From: Buxus sempervirens
Taxonomy: Eukaryota; Streptophyta; Magnoliopsida; Buxales; Buxaceae
NCBI GenBank assembly: GCA_947561395.2
Contig: OX387193.1
Span: 3,286,001-3,350,000 of the forward strand
Length of the DNA: 64,000 nucleotides
Reading direction: 5' to 3'
The translations under genes were made by a program, and so were the position numbers. Of the stretch, positions 23,967-38,400 are shown piece by piece; the first letter of the stretch is position 1; the number at the start of each line of letters is the position of its first letter. The notes under the pieces were generated by a model, which worked only from the letters and a program-made list of their open reading frames with translations, searched no databases and was not told where the DNA came from.

Positions 23967-25306
23967 CTTAGGAGACAAATTGAATGATGGAAGTGGAAAG
24001 GAGAGAATTTAGTAGTTTTTAGGACTAAGATGATGAATGGGGCTAATTGGGACCTTATGGGTGATCAGACTAAAATGTGGAATGGAATAACTTGTAAAGT
24101 TATTACAAGTTATTCTCGCATGGAATAACTTTACAATCTTTACCAGTAGCTAGTTCACTCCTAAGAAGAAAAAGATCAATTTGTCTCCAATTTGATCCCG
24201 TCTTAAAAGTCATCAAATGTTCAATTTTCTTTTGGAAGAAGATATTTGATAAGCAAGGTCATAGGCCACTGCGAACTCAAGGACTGATTCTTTCATCTCA
24301 TTCCTCCTTTGAGCAAAGCCTCTTCTCTTCCTCCATGAATTCAATTGTAACCATCACTCCCATCTCCTACATGACCATTTAAGTCACCTTTTCTACAACA
24401 GGAATTCTTCTCTTTTAGGGAAGTGGCTGTGGTGGTTTGGGTAGTAACAAGGGTCTTTGTGGCAAAACATTATTGTCAGTAAGTTTTCCAATCACAAAAA
24501 TGGGTGAGAAATAAATGCAAATGCTAGAATTAATTTTTCAAGCCCTTGGAAAGTTGTGGTTGAAGTAGCTCAATCTTCCAACCTATGGTCTCTTTTAAAA
24601 TCCAGTCTGGCTAATCTTTATATTTTTGGACAGATCTATGGTGGAAGGATTCTACTTTTGCTGATCGATGTCCTGCGCAATTCATGACATTTTTATACTT
24701 GTGGTCAAGTGCAACTTCAATCTAGATTCCCCATCACACTTGATAACCTTATGACAATAATATCTACATCCAATATCTTCTCATACCCACCATGTCATCT
24801 CAATAGTAAGTAAAAAACCTGCAAATATAAGAAGCCACTACAAAAATCACAAGAGCACAATTCAAGATATTCTTACAATTTCCTAAAGAACCAACAACTT
24901 GGTGTATGTCCTACTGAAATAAGGTCCAAGCCAAGGAGGGGTGGACTAAGAGCAGAATTAACATCTGATATGCAAAGTGGCTGCACTCAGACTCAAACCC
25001 TCATTCTCATCTAAGTAGCAAGAGGCTTTTCATATTATTCATAAATAAATACTTTCAACAATAGCAAATTTGATCAAAATCCCATCAATAAGTTACCCAT
25101 AAACCTTTTTCTCCATTTCTATTTTATATTTTTAAACTTGTTTTTGGTACATTTTTTGTTTTCTAATTTAAGAAATACAATTTGCATGAATAATCGATGA
25201 ATAATATATTATAACATTTTCATTATTTTTTTAGATATTTTTATTTCTTTGTTTAGTTACTATTAGTGAAAAATCGAATATAATTATTATTTAAATCTAT
25301 TTTTTG

Positions 25307-25359
<53 letters not shown>

Positions 25360-28300
25360 TATTCATGAAAAAAAGGTAATGAAAACCATTGATAGACCAA
25401 GTGCCGTTATGTAATATAGATTTGAAATGTTTTTATTGATTTAGAAGAAAAATAAATAAATAGAAAACTTTTACTTAAAGTTCAAGCTTTTTATAGAAAT
25501 GTTACAGATCTATAAAGCACACAAGTAAGCCATTTTTAAGCAATTTTATAAAGATTTTTTTTTACTCAGCCCTATGGAAAACATCAAGATGGAGACCAGA
25601 ATATGTATCTAAAGGATCTGATTTTGGAACTCGGGCTGATGTGTAGTTGTTCTAGGTTGACCTCCTCAACTATTACAAAAAATATTAATTTTAAGGAGAT
25701 CTATCTTCTTATGTAATGCTGCTTCAAAGCATCTACACAAGCACCTAGAGCTGGGATTAATTAGGATCAGAAAATAAGTGTTGTAAACTGAAAAATGAGT
25801 TGAATGGCACCAGCACCAACTGATATAACTACCAAAAGGAAGACCCTGCAGGATCCATATTTCAATAGGAAAAGAAATTGCACATTAAATTCTTGTATGT
25901 ATGAAAACCAAAACAAATAGGAAAACCATTATGTAGCAATAATAGTAGTCTCAAGAGTTAAATTCTGCATGGATATAGCCGCCGTCAATGTCTAAAAGTA
26001 GAAGCTGATTAACCAAACCCTAAACATCTTGTATCCATCAAGTAAGCTTAACAATTCAATATGGTTTAATGATCAACTGATTTGGCACAGCTACCTCATA
26101 ATTCTTGACTCCAAAAAAGATATGATGCAAGTATCAGCACATTACGACTTGGAAACAAAGATACTGGCAACAAAATTGATAAGAATTCACAAATCACAAC
26201 TAGAAGAATGCAAAATGCATACCTGTTTTTCCATAACCTCCAGTGACTTTCAAAAGGTGGCCAAGGTTGACAAATCCTTGATCATCCACCTAATTTGAGG
26301 GGAAAAACAGTATATAGATAGCATAACTAAATAGCATGATGAATATGCAGAAAATAAATGAAAAAGAAATATAAGGAATAAATTAATGGTATCCAAAGCA
26401 TCATATGCTCCAATATTTTTTAGTAAACTCCAGTGTTTTGTAGAAAGAGAAATTTTCATTACAACTAACAGCAAATATAAAACCAGATACTGCTTGTGTG
26501 CTTAAAATACTAATTTAAAACATGAAAACTAAGTTCATAACTGGTTTCTACGGGAAACCACTTAAAATTCAGGCCAGCCACCGTATAATACCATATTAGA
26601 CTGCAGACTAATCAACTGGCAGCTCCATGGTCTTGATTCTAGGTTATAAGCCCTAACACAGGGCACTCTTTGTAATAGTGAGTGATAATGGTTGCTAGAT
26701 GATCAAATGGTGGTAAAAATAAACTACATTGAAGCAAAAGCTGCAAAAGTTTCTGACATTACCTAAGCTTCAATGTGACCATGTTCTTCTGATGGAAGGC
26801 TAACAAAATATTTCATCTCTAGAAGAATATTTTAAAGAACCAAACCTTAAGCTTCAAATCCATATGATCTTGGAAATGAAAGCCATCCAAATTCACAACA
26901 ATTTCTGATCCGCTTTTGACATGGTTATCATATGCATCGAACAACTGGAGGAAGTACATAAGCAAAAAGTTGAAAAGTGTAAGTAAAACGAGAAAGATGA
27001 TAACTCTCAATCATGAAGCATCTATGACAAATCCATTTAAATGTTCCATTTTCAATAATTGCAATAAGGACAAATAAGAAACACAACAAACAAATTACAC
27101 ACAGAGGATGGATATAAAATCATTCCAGAAATTATGATCATGAATTCTATTAAAATTTTCTGATAAAAAAATGAAAGGCAAGAACAGAAAGAAGAAGAAA
27201 AATGAAAAAAAAAATCAGAAAAAGTGGAAATGCACTTCTTGTATGCTAGGGCTCAAAACAAAATGGCAATTTGTAAGGAAAATAATATATAGATTTATCA
27301 TCAATGTTTAAAGTTCCTAGGCCCTAAATCAGGAATACACAGCTCAAACAAGAATTAGAAAAGGCTTAAAAGTCAGGAAGTGCATTTCAAACATTGATGA
27401 AATAAAAATTCATCAATGTCTAAAAATCCATCATTTTTAAAAATATACTTACTTTAGGAATTGATTCTAAAAGAGACTAGTTCCTGCCTTTCTTAGCCAA
27501 TATCTTGAAAATATATTTGTTCTCTATGCAGCAAAAAAAAAACATCAGGTGTTCAGCTGTATAGTTGACTCCAGGGTCTGTAGGGAGGATAAAGAAAGAA
27601 AAATAGAAGAAAAAGGGGGGAGAAGAAAAAGAAAAGGAAGGATGGAGTAAGGTTGGTTCTTCTCTCTCTCACCTTCCCCTTTTGCACATATGTAAAAAGA
27701 ATGAGTATTGTACTAAAATTACTATAAAGGATGATGTCTCAACTATGGGTGACCACAGACCAGGCCAGGGTGGGCCTAGGACAGGCTTTCACACTAACAC
27801 CTCTCATGTCTTCCCAAGCCCAACCTGGCCCAGCCTTAAAATTCTTTAGACCAAAGCGCAGCCCAGCCCCGCCTTAAGAACTAAATTTGTCTTACATTTT
27901 AGACTATATATTACATACATAAGATTATGTGTACTTCTGATGAAAAGCAAAAATTCATATTTTTTGAATTCAAATTCAAACATTTAAAAGTACATGAAAA
28001 TACAATGCCGAAGCCAGGATTCCACTTGCGTTGCTAAAACCTCACCTGTAATTTGACCAGCCAGACTGGTCCAGTCTGGTCTTCTAAGTATAAAGCCATG
28101 GGCTACTGTATCTTGTCTGAGTAATCTAAATACCTGGTTTCTCAAGCTGCCTGGCCCATTCCCAGAGAGTCTAAACTGATATAAATTGCAAAAATGCCTT
28201 TACACACAAGTATGCCCAACAAATTTCTCAAGGCAGAATTTTCAATTTTAATCAAATTCCAATACTCAACCTCCATTAACTTGCAAACATCCAGATGAAG

Positions 28301-31300
28301 ATATTGCCATACTGGGCATGATTTGCAAGAGTATCAATGTGAAAATGGAAAGATGTTCCAATATCAACAGAAATATGGATATCTGTACACATAACCACAT
28401 TGGTAGAAAAACATGCTAACCATGCATAGCTTGTTACAAAATACCTCTATTAATAGCTCTTCAATCACATCCCCAGGAAGCAAATGTTTCTCCAATTTTA
28501 GGGACGGAGCCCTGATATTTTGCAAAGGGCCAGGAATAACTGATTCAGGTAGATTTGAGAAAATAAATCAGAAATGCTGCTCTTCTTGTTCCACAAAAAC
28601 AACCAAATATGATTTGTATAATCCAAAAATTACGAAGAATTACTCCATGGACTCAGTAAATCAACATAAGAATATAAAATAGAAAGAATACCTTGACAAG
28701 GAACAGTGACAAAGAACAGCTCATCCTTTGCACATATCACCAAGCTTGCTTTATAGTAGGGTCTAAGCTTGTCTAGTTCACTACTTTCAATCAGTAAGTC
28801 CTACATCATTTTGAGATCCTTCAAGAACTATTGCATATAAGAGGATATGAATACAGTGATTTAAAAATAACAGCATGTAGGAGATAATTATGTAAACCTA
28901 ACCTTAATATGCATTGTCATTTTGCTGGATGAAAGATCCACCTTTATTTTGTCCGTATGGACAAGCATGCTTGCATTTGAATCTATTTTGAATGTCACTT
29001 CAGGAATACATATGAATGGAACACGGTTCTGGTATGAGTCATAACATGCGATGGAGAGAAGTGGACAGCAGGAACCAACCCTATGGAATCAATATGACAT
29101 ATCAGAGAGGACAATTTATGACAAAACATGATTTTGAATGCCAAATAAATGCTGAATACAAGCAATTCTATGTTTCAAAAATCATCAGAAATAAAATGCT
29201 ATAAGTGTACAACATTCTTAGTTACTAGTAATAACACTTCAATACAGGAATGAGACGTGCATTTGTCATTCTATGACATTAATTTTTTAAATTTTCTAGT
29301 CATTTCTTCATTTTAAGATCTGTCTGTATTTTCACTGCTTACATGCAAAAAATTCCTTGTTCGTGGAAGGTATCTAATAAGAACACAAAAATGACTTCAA
29401 ATCATTAAGGTAGCACTCAAAGCTGCATTCTGAATATTGAAGGGATATTTAAGACCAGTGGAAAAAATATTTGTGGACAATAGGATTCATTCCATGATCG
29501 GTTCTATATAAACAAAATAGTCAAGTAATGGAAAATATTCACATTTACAAGATATTTGATATCTACATTCTGCAAGCCACTATATCAAACTGAACATCAT
29601 TGAAGAATTGTGCCAACCAAATGAAATCAGCAATCATTAGTTGTTTACAGCTTGTATCAGAAAGCATGGATTCAACAACTCCACCATTTGATGATGAAGT
29701 GCCAAATGATGAACTTTGGTCATTCATTGCAATTGGAATTGTCACTTGTTGTTTGCTAACAGAAAAAAGAACATTAGATACTTTCTTCTCCTTATCTCCC
29801 CTTCTTTGGTTACAGATTTGAGAAATGAAAATTTAGAAATCCTCTAGTACTGGATAGTATTAAGACACAACCTCCACTGAATTGATTATTTGGCTATTCT
29901 TTTGAAAGGAGTAGATATGCTTCTCATAATTGCATATAGCTCTTCCTTTCTCTATCCATGTTAATTACTTCATCGAATTTATAACCACAAATAAAAATAA
30001 AAATAAAACCTAACAAAATTGTCAGATAAAGCCCCCCAAAAAATAAAAATAAAAATAAAAAATCTTGATCTAATGAAAAATTAATCTTCACGAATTTCAG
30101 TACCATCCTAAAATAATGTGATCGTATTTTAATCACAGGGCTAGCAATTAATCTCAATAATATGTATGAATCTGAAACTCAATTGAGATAGTTACTTATG
30201 AACTGAATGTGTCCCTATGTTTTGAACTCATCGTTCAAATGTTATTTCATGCTGTTTGAAATCTTTGAAACATAAAGCACATCAATGCAATCAACAAAAA
30301 AATTATATAATATCTTGAAACAACATTTCATTTATTGTATTACATGAATCAAGGTTCCTCAGATATATAAAATGAAGTACATCGGCACAACAGCCTGCAT
30401 GCACAAGGTATAGACCAATCGAGATCTATTTTCCTTGCCCCTTTTTCCTTCTTTTCTCCTTTCCATTGATTTCTTTATACTATATTTCATATAGGAGGCT
30501 AAGAGGGTGAGTTTTAAGAAGTGAGATGTGAGGATCCCTCTTAGCATGTTATTGTTATTAAGCAGCCACAATATAAGATGTCAAAAATATGTGGTGCCAG
30601 TAAAATTTTCCTCGGCAGGCCAAAGTGTGGCTAGTAATGGGTCTAGATCACATCAAATATAATTCTTAGGTGAAGTAGTGAACCAATAATCAAACCAAAA
30701 TTGATGGTTAAGCCTTCAAAATGACCATTCATCGGTTGAAATTGAACCTACATAAGCAGTTAAAATTATAATTTCGAAGACATAAAGAGAGAACATTTTT
30801 TGAAGTGGAAATAAAAGAAGAGAATTCTCTTTCTTAATGGCAGTTAATTCTCTCATCTGAAACAAATACTTAATTAGAATTACTTATTTGTGCTGATCAA
30901 ATCTTATATTTTAATTTCCTCGAACTTAGGTTCGAAATTAATGACCAAATGGGGGCAAGTGTCTAATAAAGATCTTCAAAACAAATCCAAAAATACTATA
31001 GAATCTTAACTTTCTTAAGTATTTGCTTTAAATAAGGAAACAAATAAAAAACGATTAAAAAAAAAAACTAGACTATTATATAATAACTTAACACAATTAG
31101 ATTCCCTAGAAAAAAGACTATAACAATTAATATGATTGACAAAAGACCCTTTCAGCTTAAATATTTTATTTTTCTTCTTTTTGGTGTTTATATTAACTAT
31201 TTATGACTAAACATTTAAAAAACTATTTAATAAAGGTAACATAATTGATGAAATTTTGGCATTATTATTGGTTTTTAAAACATCATGAAGACTGAGCTCA

Positions 31301-32418
31301 GTAGAGAAAAGAAGAAAAATAAAAATAAAATATCCCAAAAGGATAATCTACTATGAAAGAGAAACTATGTATGAATAGAAAAGATTAAAAAAGACAAAAA
31401 AAAAAAAGTAAAGAAAGCATTACAAACTATAATGTGGAAGATAATTTCTTCTCTTGTCTCTCTTTGAAATTCTCCTCCTCCTTAAAAGCCTGACAAGTAG
31501 AATCCTATAGATACTTGTGGTGTTTTGACATTATTTTTATAAAGGACCACAACCTAGTATAGGTCCCAATAAAGAAGGGGAAGAACTAAAAACAAACCTA
31601 AGCTTTGGAATTTTTATGCAATTTATTTGCGGTCAGGCTCAAGCCCTCGTTCTCATAGTAGCAGCTTGAGTTTGACTTAAAGGGGAAAAAAATACTAAAA
31701 CTCTTGAAAGCCTTAGATGACAAGAAAAAATAATTGTGTAAAAAGTGTTGGGGTCCACGGCCTACTTTCTTCTATCTTAACTATTTAACTTCATTAAACA
31801 AAAAGGGAAAATAATGGACTAAAATAACTGATATAATAAACTAAGGGAGAGCCATGCTTAAAATATTGGGGCAATATATTTTCACAGCCTTGGTGTTTTC
31901 TCTACAACCTTTGTAGTCCTCGTGCACATGAGTTCTTTTCATGATAAGTTAGCCAAAGTCGTAATTTGGAGAAAAGGAATTGTACTCAATAATATTCACT
32001 AATATTTCCACTTATTTAAATGTCTCACAAAATATAGGCCTTTGAGCTACAATGAGTAGCCTAGATTATCCACATGTCAAAAATCTAATTCCTAAAATTA
32101 GTCTTTGATCTTTCTTTAGAACATTATATATATTATCTGATTCAACATCCTTCGAAAGGATCCTTCTAGAAAGCTTCTATATAATTCTTTGCTCCATGAA
32201 CCAGTCCCCAATCAAACTGAATAAAGAGCAAAAAATACACATGCAGACACCCTAATATGTTTTTCATTTCAGTCTCAATCATGTTAAACAAAAAATGCAG
32301 AACAAAATAAGGAATGTAGAACAAATGAACATCAGTGCAAGGAACAGATAAATACAAATATAAATACATATAAAAATACATTTATATGTATGTATGTGTG
32401 TGTGTGTATACATATGTG

Positions 32419-32489
<71 letters not shown>

Positions 32490-35400
32490 TGAGAGAAGTA
32501 GCAAGAACAAGAATGATTCTGATTTAGAACAAAAGCAGGGAAATGGAGGAGAGAGAAATGGGGTTGATGGGGGCAATTTGAGCATCCCCTGTTCTTGTGT
32601 ATTGTTTTACCACAATCTTGATTTCCTATCATATGCTGGTGTAAGCAAGATAACAGAGGTGCATTGAAATTATTTTCTGTTCCACCTTTTTTTTTCTTTT
32701 CTTGTCTGATTAAGATTCCTCACCTTATATTATATAATGGACTTTGTTCGTCACATAAAAGTCCCCAAGCCCCAATCTCGCAAGAAGGTTTAACAATTAC
32801 TCTTACTTCACATTTTTTGTAACTTGAATCTTTGCACATCTGACAAGCACCAACTCAAAGACAAATAAAAATTTATTAGGTACAGATACAGAACATAATC
32901 TCACAAGCACAGAAGCGGAAACAATTCAAACATGAAAAAAATGACTAAAATATCATCAAATTATCCAGTTTTATACTTACAACAGAGAATGAAAATGTAT
33001 ATACCCCAGCCTTATGAAATATATTTGGGAATTTGCATCCCAGAGGAAAAATAAATAAACCATGAAACTCTTTCCATGATGAAGGTTTCACACGTTCTGA
33101 ATATAAATGTTGCTTATCATGAAGAGAATTGCAATCAATGCTATATTTAATTTCCATGTACATTTCCAGATCATCCTTGACAATATACTTTGGATCCAGA
33201 CCATTTGAGGCACTCGATAACGGAAAACTAGCAGGCCTAACAACAGCAACAATTTTCTCAGGAGGAACATGGCCAGCAAAAACAGGAGAATCAATAGGCA
33301 ATGCCTGAAATAGAGACCAGAAATTAAAATGATTTGTGATCAGTGGGAGTTGATGACAAGATATATATAAAGCAAAAGTAACAAATAAAAATAAAAAGGT
33401 ATAGCAAAACATTAAAATATCAAGAGAAACTCAGAGCAACAAATTTCTTGCACATATGAATGGATCAAATAAGTGAAACTGACCCCATCAATCTCCAACT
33501 GCTGACAATGTTCCCCATTTAAGATGTCAATTTTGGAAGGAGCCTTTTGACGAAGCTTCTCAAGTTGGAGTTCCCATGCGGTAGCATCTATGGCTTGGCA
33601 CTGATAATAATGAAGTACGATTTTAAAATGCACACCCAAGAGACATCAAAACATGTAAAAAAGAAAATACTAAAAAAAAAAGAGGGAAGAAACAAATCGA
33701 ACAAGGACCTTTCCAGAATCAATCACACTAACAGGGAAAGATACAGATCCACGGATATCTAAATTAGCATTTTCAGCAGTTACTGTAAGCGAGCAGCCGC
33801 TGTTTTCTGGGAGACTCAATGGCCTTTAAACAATAAAAAAGAAGAAAAAAGGCATTCAAAACATAATAGTAACTTATCAGAATAAACAATAAAAATTAAA
33901 CTAAAAAGAATTTCAGAAACACGGGTGCCAGAAAAAGCAAACCTGCATATCAGGCGGGCCTCACCTATCAAAAATAGAGAAAGCAATTAGGATGCATTCA
34001 AATGACATAGTCCACTTTTTTTTTTTTTGGTAATGTAAATGACATAGTCCACTTGAAAATGGAAACATGAAACCTTATAAATAAACTTATGAATCTCAAA
34101 TACATCCATAATAATCTAGCTTTTTACGCACCCTTAACAAGTTCCACTATACAATAAAAGCTCAAGATTCACGCAAAATTGTGTACACCATGTTACAGGA
34201 AAAACTGCTCATAAAACTCAAATATAGATTGTAAAGCTCCATTTTTTGAAATAAAATACTTACCACCCACATCCCCTTGACATCCTTCAAGCAATATATA
34301 TTCCAGTGTTGCATAGAGAGTTTTCTTATGGCACCCAACTGCTCCTTTAAGAATTTTTATCTTCTGGCCCGATTTCCAAGATTTCCCTTTCCTCCTTATG
34401 ACCCGATGCACTCTTATAACTACAAGTTGAAAGAGAATTTGACAATAAAAAGTGAACTATATCAAGTCGAACCACATAAAAGATAGTTAGGTAAAAGTAG
34501 TGCTTGCAAGATTGGACCACATGAATCCAGAAAAATTACATAAATCAGAAACAAACAAATAATAGCACTAAAAACATCAATAATTCTTAGTCCCATCTTA
34601 TGGATTGGTCTCATGAATCCAGTTATACCACTCTGATCTATTTCATAACCACAACTTAGAAACAAATTCCAAAACATAATACGAATTAGAGAGACGGGGC
34701 CAGAACTTAACATACCATCAGAAGAAATACCAAGTTCCTTTTTTTTGCATGGTTCTACCACAAGTACAACAGGTTGATCCTCACCACATTCTATCTCCTC
34801 GTCATGTCCATCATGCATCTGGAAAACCCATTCCTGATACTCCTTTTCCAGTTGCAAAAGACTCAACAGCCGTCCATCTCTACGTATCTCAACATTTACA
34901 TCTGTAAGTTTAAATGGTGTTTCAATTGTTGAGATTTATGAATAATGTAAATAAACATGCCTGAAAGACTATTAACACAATGGAGCAAACAAGGATATTC
35001 AATGATGGAAGATGCATTACCATTGTCTTTTTCAAGCGGCCTTCCAAAGTTCTTCAAGGCCACAGTATAAGGATTCTGATGTGCTAAATCAGTCTGAAAA
35101 AAAAAATTCAGTTTCCAATTTTCAAACCATAGATGAGAAAACAAAGAGAGTTAAAACAAATACCTAGTACTAATTAAAAAATATTAAAAAAATAAAGAAA
35201 GAGCAGAGAATAAAAGGGGGCACAAATAATAAACTTTCTATCACAAACCAAATTTAAATAGGAAAAAGAAAACAAAAATCAAGATATGTGATCAGTATAT
35301 TTTAGTTGAAAATACACTTATGCTTTTACTATAAAGACCTCAAAATTTGTCTAAAAGTAGTTTAGTCATTTACTAATTAGCTTAATTTATTAACTGATTA

Positions 35401-38400
35401 ATTAAATAATTATTGGGTCCAAGAACTTAGTTAGACTTAGGTTTGGCTCAACTAGAATTTACATAGATGAATTTACTGCCCATTAAGTGGGAAAAAATGT
35501 TTTAATAATTATAATTAGTTAAGGGACTCTAATTTCAGTAATACTTAAAGAAATAATGCAAATAGGTGTAATTTTAATTAGGGAATAATATTTGGATGAA
35601 AATTGAAGTTAGGTTGGCTATTGAAGGTTTTAGATTAAGGGCATAACTGTAAACCAAGTTGAGTTCAGAAAACATAAAACCCTAGTATAAATATAATATG
35701 AATCTAAATAGGATTTTTATTTAGTCATTCTTGAAGATTTTAACATGTGAAACTTGGAAAGAGTTTTGAACATGTGAACCCCAGGAGAAAGGCTAGACGT
35801 TGGAGAAATTGAAGAAGAGAATTCCGGATTTTCAATAAATTCAAGGCTTATTTCAATGATTTCTAAGCAATAAAGGGTAGGTGGATCTACAGTTTCTTTT
35901 TCCAATGAGAAATTTAGCATATAGGATATCATGCCATGTGATGATTGGTGGATGGATCAAAATCTGTATTGTGCTCTTCTAGATATTTTAAGCATGTATG
36001 TGAATAAAATTACATCGAATTTTATGTATGTTCAATGATCTATGACATGCCATGTTGTCTTTGATTTTGTTTATGGAGTTTTGCTGCTTGTTTTATGTTA
36101 TTTGCATACCTAGATTGATTAGGTTAATGTTTTGTGTGAAAATATGGAAACTTGTGATGATTCTTTTATCAAAGGTAATGGTCACCTATAGGCAATGTCA
36201 TTAGCGTCACCAACGATGGTGGTAGTGTCACCAAAGATGGTGATTTCTACATATGTTTGTGATGGCTTTGATAAAAAAAAAAGTACAAGGAAAAAATTAA
36301 CATTAGATTTTCAGTTAATTTTGATTTCTTGAAAAATGACATACAACATTTTCCAAAAAACAACTTTATTGTTGTAAAATGGAATATATATGAAATATGA
36401 ATATAGATTTACACCAAAACTAAAACATAAATCCATTTTATGTTGAAAATGCTTTCCAAATCATATTTACAGATGAATAAACAACGAATTAAAGAAAACC
36501 AGGACTAACATCACATGATACAAGATGACCCATTTAGTACTCCATATTCTATTTAATCAAAGCATTATATAGCTTTACTGAATAATTACAAAATACATAG
36601 ATATTGTGAGAACACGGCCCGTGGGGGTCGGTTCGGGTCAATAGAGTCGCCACCATCCATGGTTCAATCTCAAGTGTGGATGGACACTAAGAGAAATAAT
36701 TAATCATATGGGAGTTTCAAATTTGGTTTAACCAGATTTCTGGGTTAGGGGGTTCAATTAAGTGGTTGGGAAGGTGTTAGGCATCCAACCACCCCTGGTT
36801 CAATGAACCAGTTACCTTGTCTAGATTTCACCCTGAAAAGAAATTATTTATTCACAATTTCAAAATTATTTACAAATCCTAAAAAGGAAGTTTCTAAGCT
36901 TCTAAGGGTTTCTAAATTTATTAATATACAAATCCCAGAAAGACAATATTTCTAAAGTTCTAAGATTTTATACAAAAGAATTATTTCTAAAATTCTACAA
37001 ATTCTTAAATATCAACAAGGGAAGTTTTTAAATTTAATAACAAGGAAAGTTTCTAATTCTCTACATGTTTCTAAATTTGATGATATACAAATCTAAAAGA
37101 AGAAAATTTCTAAGTTTGTTAAATTTTATACAAGGTAATTATTTTTAAATCTTTAAAAAGGAAAGTTTCTAATTTCTATAAAGGGAAATTTCTAATTTTC
37201 TAAATGTTTCTAAATTTAATAATATACAAATCTAAAAGAAGAAAATTTCTAAGTTTGTTAAAATTTATACAAGGTAATTATTTCTGAATATTTAAAAAGG
37301 AAAGTTTCTAATTTCTATAAAGGGAAATTTCTAATTTTCTAAATGTTTCTAAATTTAATAATATACAAATCTAAAAGAAGAAAATTTCTAAGTTTGTTAA
37401 AATTTATACAAGGTAATTATTTCTGAATATTTAAAAAGGAAAGTTTCTAATTTCTATAAAGGGAAATTTCTAATTTTCTAAATGTTTCTAAATTTAATAA
37501 TATACAAATCTAAAAGAAGAAAATTTCTAAGTTTGTTAAAATTTATACAAGGTAATTATTTCTGAATATTTAACAAGGAAAGTTTCTAATGTTCTAAAAA
37601 AGGAAAATTTCTAATTTTCTACATGTTTCTAAATTTGATAATATACAAATCTAAAAAGAAGAAAATTTCTAAGCTTGTTAGATTTCGTACAAGAGAATTT
37701 GTTTCTAAAATTTCAATATTTACAAATTTCTAATCTAATAAAAAGGAAAACTTTTAAATTAAATATACCAAAAAGGGAAGTTTCTAATACAAATGCTAAA
37801 AAAGGACATTTCTAAATTTGCTACCCTACACAAATCTTAAATTTTCTAAATGTTACTACATGTGCAAACCCTAAAAATACATACACATCCTAGAAAGGAA
37901 AATTTAAGTTTCTAGATTTTATACATAGGAAAACGATAAAAATTTTAAAGGAACAGAATCCAATTATCTAAACCCAATATTCTAATCTTAGCTAAACGTA
38001 GGCATATGCAAGGGATCAAAGAATTACAATACATCTCGTTAGAATTAATTAATCAGATTTGAGTGTGATAGCCAATTTAACAAACTCTTATAAATACGTT
38101 AACAACACTCAATAGATCAACCAAAACTTCCCATGAACATATCTTATATCATTGCAACAGTTGATACAAAAATTCTCGAACAAAATAACTACGGTACACA
38201 AATTAATTACCCGACTATTAGAATCAGCTACAGAAACATAAGTTTGGAAAATTGGTAATGGCCTACCTGAGTTCGAGAGAGGAGGATAACAGACAGAAAC
38301 AATCGCTTGCAGCAGAAAAGTAAGCTGCCGATTGCTGTACCGCCACGAAAGAGTGAGAGTGCTACGTGCAGATGCTGCTATAACAAGGAGATGATGAGCG

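Larger units (their letters stand above)
23967..26222 (-). other. GMI1: GMI1 intron with phase break; missing exon(s) suspected
   Basis: 2,256 bp between exons whose phases do not match (1 upstream, 0 downstream). I found no coding-like stretch here. Contents: a perfect 12-bp inverted repeat at 24086-24114, a repeat-like segment at 24900-25030 and a (TA)n microsatellite at 25309-25357. Confidence 0.45.

Noticed and set aside
26029..26298. Plus-strand frame overlapping GMI1 exon 26223-26289
   Set aside because: Shadow of the minus-strand exon and AT-rich intron.
29600..29821. Overlapping opposite-strand frames at 29.6-29.8 kb as a GMI1 exon
   Set aside because: No matching splice signals in phase with neighbouring exons and composition is not protein-like; treated as intron.
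32279..32632. Minus-strand frames rich in Ser-Leu repeats
   Set aside because: Produced by the (GA)30 microsatellite; no other protein features.
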